Source: Polyangiaceae bacterium
GTDB taxonomy: Bacteria > Myxococcota_A > Polyangia > Polyangiales > Polyangiaceae
DNA: 57,536 nucleotides
NCBI GenBank assembly: GCA_009781005.1
Contig: WQYX01000021.1
Coordinates: 1-57,536 of the forward strand
Direction of reading: 5' to 3'
In this document: positions 18,427 to 26,602 of the stretch, in pieces
How the letters are laid out: each line of letters starts with the position of its first letter
Position numbering within the stretch: position 1 is the stretch's first letter
Notes under the pieces: generated by a model
Database searches by the model: none
What the model saw: only the letters and a program-made list of their open reading frames with translations
Told to the model about the DNA's origin: nothing
Program-made: the position numbers and the translations under genes

Positions 18427-20028
18427 ATGAACGCAGGTAACGGTCAACGTTCGATCGCACGCGCCCTTGCAGCGTTGAGCGCCCTTGCAGCTTGTTCGAT
18501 GGCCGCGCCCGCGCGTGCTCAAAAGAACCCGGCAAGCGGTTCGGGCGCCACGACCGGCGTAGTCTCTGGGGCGCCAACCGATGACGTAGACGTGTCCAAA
18601 GTCTCCGATCTCATGGCGGCGGAGCCCGGCGGCATCACGGCCGATCAGGTCGGGCAGCGAGCGATGCAAACGAGCTACGCGGCCAAGGCCTCCGAGCAAG
18701 CCATGGCGGGTGCAAGCGCGCGTACGGACGCGGCGCTGACGAACTACTTCCCGCGCATTGGACTCAAAGCCAGCTACACGCGCCTCAGCAACTTCGTTCC
18801 ACCAAGTTTCGCCGCCGGCATAGGATCGTTCGTCATCACGCAGGCGCCCGCGGGCACAACGAACCCCGCGCCCACGAGCGCCCTCAGTGCCGATGAATTC
18901 GCCTTCCCGCTCGTTCTCAACAACTGGCTCGCGCAGGCAACCATCGCAGTTCCCATCAGCGATTATTTCTTTCGCATCGGCAAGAACTACAGCGCCGCGA
19001 CGCACTCGGAAGAAGCCGCGCGCTACGACCTCGTGGGTGCACGCGCCAAGTCGTACGCAGACGGTAAGATTGCATACTACACGTGGATCCGCGCACGCGG
19101 CTCCGTCGTCGTCGCAGCGCAAACTCTCTCGGTGGCTCGCGCGCACCTGAAGGATGCGGAGAATCAGTTCGCCGTCGGCAACGCGTCGAAGGCAGACGTG
19201 CTTCGCGCGGAAACCACGGTGGCATCCTCCGAGCTCTTTCTCGAGCGCGCGAAGAGCAGCGTCGTGCAGACCGAGCGTCAGGTCCGCGTCGCGATCCACG
19301 CAAAGGACGAAGAAGCGCTCGTGCCCGGCGATTCGGTCGACGGAGCAATGCCGCCCGTGGCCGGCAACATCAAGCAGTTCGTGAGCGAGGGACTGGCACA
19401 GCGACCCGAAATCAAGAGCATCGACAAGAACGCGGATGCAGCGCGCAGTCAGGCCGCCGTAGCCACTGCCGGCAGGTACCCGGTGCTCTCGGGTTTTGGT
19501 GACGTGACGTACGCAAATCCGAACTCGCGCCGCTTCCCGGCGTCGAACGAGTGGTTCCCAACGTGGTCGCTCGGTGCGCAGATCACCTGGTCGCCGAACG
19601 ATCTGCTCGTCGCCGGTCCGCAAGCCGCCGACGCGATCGCGCGCGCCAACCAACTCGAAGAGCAGAAAGGCACCATGCGCGACGGCATCGAGATCGAGGT
19701 CGTTCAAGCCTACCAAGGCGTCGTCGAGGCCGACACGGCCATCACGACCACGGAGCGAGAGCTCACGAGCGCCGTCGAGGGTCTGCGCGTGGCACGCGAG
19801 CTGTTCAACAACGGCCGCGGCACCGGCACGACCGTCGTCGACGCGGAGCAGGCGCTCGCGCAGACTCGCCTTGACCACCTCAACGCACGTGTCGATGCGC
19901 GCGTCGCGCGCGTTCGCCTTGACCACGCGCTCGGTCGAGACGTCCGCCAGGCCGTTGGAACCTCCGGAGGTGCACCATCCGTTGACACAAAAACCTCGAG
20001 GGAGTTACCGTCAGATCATCGAAATTAG
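18427..20028 (+). CDS. TolC-family outer membrane efflux channel
   Basis: The protein of about 533 residues has a signal peptide (RSIARALAALSALAACSMAAPARA) and the two-repeat helical architecture of TolC/outer-membrane factor proteins. Examples are YAAKASEQAMAGASARTDAALTNYFPRIGL and, in the second half, AVATAGRYPVLSGFGDVTYAN. The end of the domain is ELFNNGRGTGTTVVDAEQALAQTRLDHLNARVDARVARVRLDHALGR, diagnostic for the family. It forms the outer-membrane exit duct of a tripartite pump or type I secretion system; the inner-membrane partners are not adjacent. Starts at 18373 (weak AAGGA upstream) and 18403 are also possible. A hairpin and the HEAT lipoprotein gene follow. Confidence 0.88.
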   Translation: MNAGNGQRSIARALAALSALAACSMAAPARAQKNPASGSGATTGVVSGAPTDDVDVSKVSDLMAAEPGGITADQVGQRAMQTSYAAKASEQAMAGASARTDAALTNYFPRIGLKASYTRLSNFVPPSFAAGIGSFVITQAPAGTTNPAPTSALSADEFAFPLVLNNWLAQATIAVPISDYFFRIGKNYSAATHSEEAARYDLVGARAKSYADGKIAYYTWIRARGSVVVAAQTLSVARAHLKDAENQFAVGNASKADVLRAETTVASSELFLERAKSSVVQTERQVRVAIHAKDEEALVPGDSVDGAMPPVAGNIKQFVSEGLAQRPEIKSIDKNADAARSQAAVATAGRYPVLSGFGDVTYANPNSRRFPASNEWFPTWSLGAQITWSPNDLLVAGPQAADAIARANQLEEQKGTMRDGIEIEVVQAYQGVVEADTAITTTERELTSAVEGLRVARELFNNGRGTGTTVVDAEQALAQTRLDHLNARVDARVARVRLDHALGRDVRQAVGTSGGAPSVDTKTSRELPSDHRN

Positions 20029-20038
20029 GGGGTTTTTC

Positions 20039-20071
20039 GTCGCCGCACGGGGTAATCTCTCGCGCGGCGAC
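20039..20071 (+). terminator. Stem-loop between tolC-like and HEAT-repeat genes
   Basis: A perfect 8-bp stem GTCGCCGC/GCGGCGAC (20039-20046 with 20064-20071) encloses a 17-nt loop and begins 11 bp after the tolC-like stop. It ends 24 bp before the next ATG. No U-run follows, so an attenuator, processing site or partial terminator is as likely as a true terminator. Confidence 0.35.
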
Positions 20072-20095
20072 AACCTCTCGGACGGAGACGCATCA

Positions 20096-21805
20096 ATGAA
20101 GAAGGCTTCGGCATTCGCCATCGGACTGCTCGGTTACGTGTGCCGCAGCGTGACCATCGCTGCCCCGGTTGCACTTGCGGTGACCACGATCTCCGCGTGT
20201 GCAGACGAGAGCGACCCGAAGACGTGGGTGAAGCGGCTCGACGATCCTGCGCAGCGCGCGCCCGCCATCAAACGGCTCGAGCAATTCTTCAACGACACCA
20301 TGGCGGCGGCGGGCAACAACCGCGACGACGCCAAGGTCAAACAGCTCCTTGATGACTCCGTTGAGCCGCTCACGAAGGCGTACATCACGGGCGGTCTCGA
20401 CGACAAGACGCGCAAGGATCTCATCAAGCTCCTTGCCGACATGGGTGATACGCGCGCGACGCCGGCGTTCGCAAAGGCGTTCAAAGACTTCGAGCCAGGC
20501 AGAAACGACGACGACATAAAGTTCGCGTCTCAGGGCACGACACGCATTGCGCAGGCCGGCAAGCTCACCGACCAGTCGCTCATCGACGCGCTGTGGGATT
20601 GCTTCGCGAAGTTTCAGCCATCGAAGAGCAACAAGTCGATCAACTTGGTCAAGGATCTGCAGAACGCGGTCAAGGTGGTCAAGCACCCTTCCTACGGCCC
20701 GAAGGCCGTCGAGAAGCTGAGTGCACCTGTGACCGATCCGAAGGATCCCGCGCAGGGCCTGGATCAGATCCAATTCTGGCAACTCACGAGTGTGCAGCTC
20801 CTTGGCGACCTCAAATTCACACCCGGCATCAAGCCGCTCGTGAACGTGCTGATGACGCCAACGAAGGCCGATCTCACCTCCCCCGTGCGCTTGGCGCTCA
20901 CGAAGATGCCGAAGGAAAGCGAGCCTGTTCTCATCGGGGCGCTGAAGGGCACGGATCCCGACTTTGCAGCGCTCGCTCAAAAATATCCGAACAAGGGCTA
21001 CGTCCCGCGCGTCGCCGAACCGCTCGCGTACATCTCACGCCCCGCAGGTCGCAACGCCATCCTCGAAGCGCTCGCGTCGGCCGACAACGACACGAACCGC
21101 GCGATGCTTGCCGTCTACCTTACCCACTTTCCGGCCGAGCCGAAGACCGAGAAGGCATACCTCGAGGCGTACAACAAAGTCGACGGCAACGCGGCCATCA
21201 CGGTCATGGGCGGCACCAACGCGCACGCACTCATGGCGCAAGCTGCAGCAAACTTTTTCAATCCGTCGCTCACCGACTGGCTGCTCAAAGAAACGGCGAA
21301 CGCGAAGGGCGATGCCGCCGACGCGATGCCGCCAGCCGCACTGCAAGCCGCGATCAAAATCATGACGAACGCGCAGTCGAAAGCGGTCGGCGATGCGGTC
21401 GCGAAGATCCATGGGCAAGCGGTCGAAAAGGAAATGTATAAGGCCGCTTCCGCCGTGCTCGACAAATGCAAAGAAGACGTGAGCTGCTACCTTGCGGCAC
21501 TCGACGCACCAGTGCCAACCATGCCGCCGAGCGCGAAGATGGGTCACGTGAAAGCCGCGTGGATGGCCGGCATTTACGGCAAGGACGGGACGAAGCAAGA
21601 TCTCATCGCCAAGGTCGAGAAGATCAAAGATGGGTCGGTGCGCCTCGCCATGGTGGAGACGATCGATCATCTCTCGCCACAGGGCGACAGTGCGACCGCG
21701 GACAGACTCGAAAAGATCGCCGAGGCCGACCGCGTTGCAGGCGTGAACGCGGCGACGGATGAAATTTACAAGACCGCGCTCAAGCTCCGATCACGCGTCC
21801 CGTAA
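20096..21805 (+). CDS. HEAT-repeat lipoprotein
   Basis: The 569-residue protein starts at ATG 20096 (GGAG 8 nt upstream). The N-terminus (LLGYVCRSVTIAAPVALAVTTISAC) is a lipoprotein signal with lipobox ISAC, followed by ADESDPKTWVKRLDDPAQRAPAIKRLEQFF. The rest is a series of helical pairs of the HEAT/ARM type (for example DDKTRKDLIKLLADMGDTRATPAFAKAFKDF and QLTSVQLLGDLKFTPGIKPLVNVL), consistent with a curved protein-binding scaffold outside the cytoplasm. It follows the TolC-like gene after 67 bp. The last 15 bp overlap the convergent hydratase/dehydrogenase gene. Confidence 0.85.
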   Translation: MKKASAFAIGLLGYVCRSVTIAAPVALAVTTISACADESDPKTWVKRLDDPAQRAPAIKRLEQFFNDTMAAAGNNRDDAKVKQLLDDSVEPLTKAYITGGLDDKTRKDLIKLLADMGDTRATPAFAKAFKDFEPGRNDDDIKFASQGTTRIAQAGKLTDQSLIDALWDCFAKFQPSKSNKSINLVKDLQNAVKVVKHPSYGPKAVEKLSAPVTDPKDPAQGLDQIQFWQLTSVQLLGDLKFTPGIKPLVNVLMTPTKADLTSPVRLALTKMPKESEPVLIGALKGTDPDFAALAQKYPNKGYVPRVAEPLAYISRPAGRNAILEALASADNDTNRAMLAVYLTHFPAEPKTEKAYLEAYNKVDGNAAITVMGGTNAHALMAQAAANFFNPSLTDWLLKETANAKGDAADAMPPAALQAAIKIMTNAQSKAVGDAVAKIHGQAVEKEMYKAASAVLDKCKEDVSCYLAALDAPVPTMPPSAKMGHVKAAWMAGIYGKDGTKQDLIAKVEKIKDGSVRLAMVETIDHLSPQGDSATADRLEKIAEADRVAGVNAATDEIYKTALKLRSRVP

Positions 21806-23836
21806 CCAGCAGCCCGATCGCAGGGCTTCCGAGGGCGGCGCACAGAGACCGCGCGACGCCAATCGCTCAAGAATGTCCACAATTTCCGGCAAACCTCGCG
21901 CCGTTGCGTAATGCATCGGGCCACCCCGCCACCGCGGGAATCCGTAGCCGTAGATCTTGACCAAATCGATGTCTGCGGCTCGTAGAGCAACCTGCTCTTC
22001 TAGAATGTTCGCCCCTTCATTCACCATGGGTAGGACAATCGCATCCACGATGGATGGACCATCCCATTCGATCCGGGCGGAGCTGAGTGCTGCTTCGGAG
22101 AGGATGCCTGCCACGGTGTCCGACGGCACGGGCTTGCGACTCCCGTTAGGATAATCATACCAGCCGGCCCCGGCTTTTTGACCTATGCGGCCGAGCGCGC
22201 AGAGTCTTTCGCCTATGGGAGCAAAGGGAGTCTCACCCCTTTCTCGCGCTGCCTTTCGCTGGAAAGCCGCGATATCGAGTCCCCCCAAATCTTGAGCCTC
22301 GAACGGACCCATGGGCAGTCCAAATACGCGCATGGCGGAATCTACTTGGCTGGGCGTGGCCCCGGAAAGAAGTACGCGTTCGGCTTGCGCACGCGTGATC
22401 TTCAGCAGCCGGTTGCCAATGAAACCGTCACAAATGCCGGCTCGAACGGGTATTTTTCCGAGGCGACGTGCCAGCCCAAATCCGGTCGCCAAGACTTCCG
22501 GGGCCGTCTGTTTGGTAGGCACCACTTCAACCAGTTTCATCACGTGAGCAGGGCTGAAGAAGTGCAGGCCAAGGAAGCGCTGCGGATGCGGAAGGCCAGC
22601 AAAAATCAGTTCTGGATTCAGGTAGGACGTATTCGTGGCCAGCACCGCATCGGCCCGACATACCTCCGAGAGTTTCGAGAACACGGCCTGTTTGACGGCA
22701 ATGTCCTCGAACACGGCCTCGATGACGAGGTCCGCGTCAGCGAGCATGCCGTAGTCCTCCGTGCCATGGATGCCTGCAAGGCGCTCTCCCGCTTCCGTTG
22801 CACTCATGCGGCCGCGACTCAGAAGGCCATTGACGATGGCTGCCACGTTCGACAATCCACGCTGCACCGCTGCGGCGTCTCGCTCCACCAGGGTGACCCG
22901 AATCCCTGCCTCGCGCAACGCGGCGACAATCCCTGCTCCCATGGTGCCGCCGCCGAGGACTGCGGCCGTGCGAATGTCGCGCCCTTGGATCCCGGACAAT
23001 TCGGGAGGGCGCGAGGCGGCTCGTTCCGCGAAGAAGACATGTCGAAGCGCAGAAGCTTGCTTCGACTCCCGAAGCTCCAGAAAGGTCTTCCGCTCGAAGG
23101 CCATGGCGGCATCGAAATCCATGGAGCAGGCGTTCTGAAGGCATTCCAATGCCTTCAGTGGAGCGATTTCGCCCTTGGCCCTTGCGGTGACGTCCTTCTT
23201 GGCGGCCTCCCAAAATTCAGGCTGGGTCGCCGGCCTCGGACGCTGAGGGATCGGTACGGGCAACGGATTGCCCAACGCAATTTGAGCAAAGGCAATGGCT
23301 TGTGCTCCGAGATCACCCTCTACGACCGCGTCGACGAGGCCCATTGACGCCGCCTTCGTTGCGCTGACCGCAGCCCCAGTCGTGATCATATCCACTGCAG
23401 CGGCCACTCCCGCGAGCCTGGGTAACCGAACAGTACCCCCCGCACCTGGCACGATCCCAAGTTTCACCTCCGGGAGCCCAAGGCTTGCATCGGCCGACGC
23501 CACGCGAAAGCGGCATCCCATTGCAACTTCCAGCCCTCCGCCGAGCGCGCTGCCATGGATCGCTGCAATCCACGGCTTCGATGCGTTTTCGATACGGGCT
23601 ATCACTTCCGGAAGATATGGGGGCTCTGGTTCCTTTCCGAACTCGGAGATGTCGGCACCAGCGATGAACGTGGATCCCTTGCACAGGAGGATCACTCCTT
23701 GGATGTGGCGCTCCGCGTCAAGCGTGTTCGCCGCATCCAACAAGGCCTCCCTGACGGCTCGCGAGAGCGCGTTCACAGGAGGATGGTCAATGGTGACGAT
23801 GGCAAACGAGCCCTGGCGAGTGAGGATGACGGTCAT
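21791..23836 (-). CDS. Bifunctional enoyl-CoA hydratase / 3-hydroxyacyl-CoA dehydrogenase
   Basis: The 681-residue fusion has an N-terminal crotonase domain (residues 1-190; oxyanion-hole HGSALGGGLE near 92, catalytic Glu in GLPEVKLGIVPGAGG). It continues into a 3-hydroxyacyl-CoA dehydrogenase with NAD-binding VLGGGTMGAGIVAAL near residue 300, catalytic LHFFSPAHVMKLVE, and two C-terminal helical domains. In E. coli phenylacetate degradation these two steps (2,3-dehydroadipyl-CoA hydration and 3-hydroxyadipyl-CoA oxidation) are done by separate PaaF and PaaH. The gene is divergent from paaG, sharing a promoter region with a TetR-type palindrome, so it is probably a member of the same regulon. 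General beta-oxidation (FadJ-like) is the alternative role. Confidence 0.93.
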   Translation of the reverse strand: MTVILTRQGSFAIVTIDHPPVNALSRAVREALLDAANTLDAERHIQGVILLCKGSTFIAGADISEFGKEPEPPYLPEVIARIENASKPWIAAIHGSALGGGLEVAMGCRFRVASADASLGLPEVKLGIVPGAGGTVRLPRLAGVAAAVDMITTGAAVSATKAASMGLVDAVVEGDLGAQAIAFAQIALGNPLPVPIPQRPRPATQPEFWEAAKKDVTARAKGEIAPLKALECLQNACSMDFDAAMAFERKTFLELRESKQASALRHVFFAERAASRPPELSGIQGRDIRTAAVLGGGTMGAGIVAALREAGIRVTLVERDAAAVQRGLSNVAAIVNGLLSRGRMSATEAGERLAGIHGTEDYGMLADADLVIEAVFEDIAVKQAVFSKLSEVCRADAVLATNTSYLNPELIFAGLPHPQRFLGLHFFSPAHVMKLVEVVPTKQTAPEVLATGFGLARRLGKIPVRAGICDGFIGNRLLKITRAQAERVLLSGATPSQVDSAMRVFGLPMGPFEAQDLGGLDIAAFQRKAARERGETPFAPIGERLCALGRIGQKAGAGWYDYPNGSRKPVPSDTVAGILSEAALSSARIEWDGPSIVDAIVLPMVNEGANILEEQVALRAADIDLVKIYGYGFPRWRGGPMHYATARGLPEIVDILERLASRGLCAPPSEALRSGCWLRDA

Positions 23837-23889
23837 TTCCTAAGGATCCTAGACGGACGACGAGAATCGAACTCCGCAACCAAAAATAT

Positions 23890-23910
23890 ATTTGACCGGC
23901 CGGTCGATTT
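23890..23910. promoter_or_regulatory. TetR-type operator between the fusion gene and paaG
   Basis: A perfect 12-bp palindrome GACCGGCCGGTC (23894-23905) is embedded in A/T-rich flanks. The 21-bp region and its flank recur inverted at 33267-33290 with a single mismatch. On the minus strand it lies between TTGCAT and AAATAT spaced 17 bp, a plausible sigma-70 promoter for the fusion gene. The site lies 49 bp before the paaG start. The likely ligand is the TetR-family product encoded at 28846, by analogy with PaaR systems. Confidence 0.75.
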
Positions 23911-23953
23911 ATGCAAGGTTTTTCTTTCGCGTTCGTGGAGCCAAGGAGGAAAC

Positions 23954-24742
23954 GTGGCTGAGTCCGTTTGCGTTCTCGAAAAACTAGCTGAAGGCGTTCT
24001 GTGCCTGACACTCAACCGGCCAGACAAACTCAACGCCTTCAATGAGGAAATGCATCGTGCACTCCGTTCCGGCTTCGAGCGCGCCAGTACCGACAGCGCC
24101 GTGCGCGCCGTGATGTTGACGGGCTCCGGCCGGAGCTTCTGTGTCGGGCAAGACCTCGGGGATTGCGATCCACGGCAGGGCCCCCAGGATCTTGGTCACA
24201 CCATCGAGACCTTCTACAATCCTCTCCTGCGCTCGATCCGCAGGCTCGAAAAGCCCGTCATTTGCGCTGTCAACGGCGTTGCAGCCGGCGCCGGCGCCAA
24301 CATCGCCTTCGCCTGCGACATGACCTTGGCGGCCCGCTCCGCTCGCTTCATTCAGGCCTTCGCAAAAATTGGTCTCGTCCCCGACTCGGGCGGCACCTTT
24401 AGCCTGCCACGTCTCATTGGGGAAGCACGCGCAAAGGCATTGGCTCTGACCGCCGAACCGCTCAGTGCCGAGACAGCGGCAGATTGGGGGCTTATCTGGC
24501 GCGCGGTCGACGACGAGAAATTGATAGACGAAGCATCGGCGCTCGCCGCGCGCCTTGCTGCCGGTCCAACGAAGGGCTTCGGGATGACGAAGCGCGCCAT
24601 CCAGGCGGCAGCAACGAATTCATTCGATGAGCAGCTCGATCTCGAACGTGAACTGCAAAGGCAGGCTGGCCGATCTGCGGACTTCACCGAAGGCGTAGCG
24701 GCATTCCTCGAAAAGCGAAAACCCGTATTCAAGGGGCAATGA
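23954..24742 (+). CDS. paaG: Ring 1,2-epoxyphenylacetyl-CoA isomerase-type enoyl-CoA hydratase
   Basis: This 262-residue crotonase-family enzyme has the same length as E. coli PaaG. It starts at GTG 23954, preceded by AAGGAGG 4-5 nt upstream. Family signatures are LTLNRPDKLNAFNEEMH, the oxyanion region (NGVAAGAGANIAFACDM), and IGLVPDSGGTFSLPRLIG, whose Asp (instead of Glu) is characteristic of the PaaG isomerase group. It should convert the ring epoxide of phenylacetyl-CoA into the oxepin. It is the first gene of a rightward operon paaG-paaI-paaK-paaZ. Confidence 0.88.
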   Translation: MAESVCVLEKLAEGVLCLTLNRPDKLNAFNEEMHRALRSGFERASTDSAVRAVMLTGSGRSFCVGQDLGDCDPRQGPQDLGHTIETFYNPLLRSIRRLEKPVICAVNGVAAGAGANIAFACDMTLAARSARFIQAFAKIGLVPDSGGTFSLPRLIGEARAKALALTAEPLSAETAADWGLIWRAVDDEKLIDEASALAARLAAGPTKGFGMTKRAIQAAATNSFDEQLDLERELQRQAGRSADFTEGVAAFLEKRKPVFKGQ

Positions 24743-24804
24743 CGATCGACCGTCTGGCCCCGCGTAAACCTGCGGAAGCCTGCGCCCCATCCATGGAGTT
24801 CTTC

Positions 24805-25323
24805 ATGTCTTCTAGGCCGTCTCCTCAGCAGATCGCGGATCTCGTCGGCGTGGGTATGTTCGCCAAGGACCCTGCCTCGCAGGGGATGGGAATGCGGCTA
24901 ACGTCGATTGCGCCTGGCCGCGCCACGATGACGATGACCGTGAGCAAGCAAATGATCAACGGGCATCAATCTTGTCAGGGTGGGTTCCTTGCAACGCTGG
25001 CAGATTCCGCATTCGCGTTTGCATGCAACTCTTACAACGAGATGACCGTAGCATCAGGCTTCAGCATCGATTTTGTGGCGCCCGCGAGGCTCGGCGACGT
25101 GCTGACCGCGACCTGCGTCGAGGTCTCCAAGGCCGGGCGCACGGGTGTCTACGACACCGAGATCACCAACCAGCGCAATGAGCGGATCGCCGTTTTTCGC
25201 GGCCGTTCCTACACCATCAAAGGCAGGCCGGCTTTTGCCGCATCACCACCAGAGGAAAGCGCCCATGGTCAAGATTCGCCCCGCAACCAACGATCTGGAC
25301 CCGATCGAGCAGGCCAGCCGTGA
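24805..25323 (+). CDS. paaI: PaaI-type hotdog thioesterase, with H-to-Q change in the HGG motif
   Basis: PaaI hydrolyses dead-end hydroxyphenylacetyl-CoA thioesters that would otherwise trap CoA. The 172-residue hotdog protein shows MTMTVSKQMINGHQS, ADSAFAFACNSYN with the catalytic Asp, and VYDTEITNQ. The normally conserved His of the CHGG motif is Gln here (SCQGG). The ATG at 24805 has GGAG 6 nt upstream and matches usual family length; an ATG at 24739 overlapping the paaG stop (ATGA) would add 22 residues. The C-terminus runs about 30 residues past the fold and overlaps paaK by 59 bp. Confidence 0.85.
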   Translation: MSSRPSPQQIADLVGVGMFAKDPASQGMGMRLTSIAPGRATMTMTVSKQMINGHQSCQGGFLATLADSAFAFACNSYNEMTVASGFSIDFVAPARLGDVLTATCVEVSKAGRTGVYDTEITNQRNERIAVFRGRSYTIKGRPAFAASPPEESAHGQDSPRNQRSGPDRAGQP

Positions 25324-26581
25324 CGAGATCGCCGCACTACAGTTGCAACGGCTGAAAGCCACTCTCCAGTACGTCTACGACAACGTCGCGCACTACCGCA
25401 AAACCTTCGAGGAGAAGGGGGTGCACCCGCGCGACATGAAGTACTTGTGCGACCTCACCAAGTTTCCGTTCACCACAAAAAAAGATCTGCGCGACAACTA
25501 TCCGTTCGGGATGTTGGCCGTACCCCGCAGCAAAGTGGCGCGCGTGCATGCCTCCTCAGGCACCACAGGGAAGCCTACCGTCGTCGGGTACACCAAGAAC
25601 GATATTGATACCTGGGCCGACTTGGTTGCTCGTTCCATTCGTGCGGCTGGCGGCCGTGCGGGGGACATGGTGCACGTGGCGTACGGATACGGCCTTTTCA
25701 CGGGCGGACTCGGCGCCCACTATGGTGCAGAGCGGGCAGGCTGCACCGTGCTGCCGGCGTCCGGCGGACAGACGGAAAAGCAAGTTCAATTGATACTGGA
25801 CTTCAAGCCCGACATCATCATGGCAACCCCGAGCTACATGCAGGTGATCATGGAGGAATTCGTCCGTCAAGGATTGGACCCAGCTGCATGCTCGCTAAAA
25901 ATCGGCATCTTCGGCGCAGAGCCTTGGAATGAAGCCATGCGCCGAGACATCGAATTGAAAGCTGGTCTCGACGCCGTCGATATCTATGGCCTGTCCGAGG
26001 TGATGGGCCCCGGTGTGGCTTGCGAGTGCGTCGAATCGAAGGATGGCCCGGTGATTTGGGAGGATCATTTCTATCCCGAGATCATCGACCCCGAGACTGG
26101 CGAGGTGCTGCCGGACGGAGAGGAAGGCGAGCTGGTGTTCACCTCCCTCACCAAGGAAGCCCTGCCCGTTATCCGCTGGCGCACGCACGACCTGTCCCGC
26201 CTGCTGCCGCCAACGTCCCGCGCGTTCCGGCGCATGGGGAAGATCGCCGGCCGAAGCGATGACATGCTGATCATCCGCGGCGTGAATCTGTTTCCGACGC
26301 AGATCGAGGAGATCTTGAATCAGCATACGATGCTGTCGGGTCAGTACCAGATTTTCGTAAGCCGTGAGGGACCACTCGATCAAGTCGAGGTGCGCTGTGA
26401 GGTGCGCCCTCCCCTCGTGGGCGAAGTGGATGCCGACAGACGGCACGAGATTGGTAGATGGGTGCAGCATCGCATCAAGACGATGGTGGGGATTTCAATG
26501 AGCGTTACGGTACTTCCGCCGGAAACGATGGAACGCACGATGGGCAAGGCCCGGCGCGTCGTCGATTCACGACATCTCTGA
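25265..26581 (+). CDS. paaK: Phenylacetate-CoA ligase
   Basis: The 438-residue adenylate-forming ligase activates an aryl acid, most likely phenylacetate, with ATP and CoA. It has the AMP-binding loop HASSGTTGKPTVVGYT near residue 98, the PaaK signature GYGLFTGGLGAHYGAERAGCTVLP, FGAEPWNEAMR, and the motif IYGLSEVMGPGVACEC. The hinge region (RSDDMLIIRGVNLFPTQIE) is also present. Length is normal for PaaK. The ATG at 25265 follows GAGGAAA. It is embedded between paaI and paaZ in the rightward operon, and is the best evidence that the pathway starts from phenylacetate or a close relative. Confidence 0.93.
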   Translation: MVKIRPATNDLDPIEQASRDEIAALQLQRLKATLQYVYDNVAHYRKTFEEKGVHPRDMKYLCDLTKFPFTTKKDLRDNYPFGMLAVPRSKVARVHASSGTTGKPTVVGYTKNDIDTWADLVARSIRAAGGRAGDMVHVAYGYGLFTGGLGAHYGAERAGCTVLPASGGQTEKQVQLILDFKPDIIMATPSYMQVIMEEFVRQGLDPAACSLKIGIFGAEPWNEAMRRDIELKAGLDAVDIYGLSEVMGPGVACECVESKDGPVIWEDHFYPEIIDPETGEVLPDGEEGELVFTSLTKEALPVIRWRTHDLSRLLPPTSRAFRRMGKIAGRSDDMLIIRGVNLFPTQIEEILNQHTMLSGQYQIFVSREGPLDQVEVRCEVRPPLVGEVDADRRHEIGRWVQHRIKTMVGISMSVTVLPPETMERTMGKARRVVDSRHL

Positions 26582-26602
26582 TGGAACGAGTTGGAGAATA
26601 TG

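Noticed and set aside
18229..19926. Minus-strand extension of the lipoprotein frame at 17422 across the TolC-like gene
   Set aside because: The TolC-like protein on the plus strand is unmistakable; the antisense part has no recognisable features, and the signal peptide at 18192 sets the true start.
19982..20010. Sigma-70 promoter (TTGACA) at the end of the tolC-like gene
   Set aside because: No acceptable -10 element lies at 16-18 bp; the match is within coding sequence.
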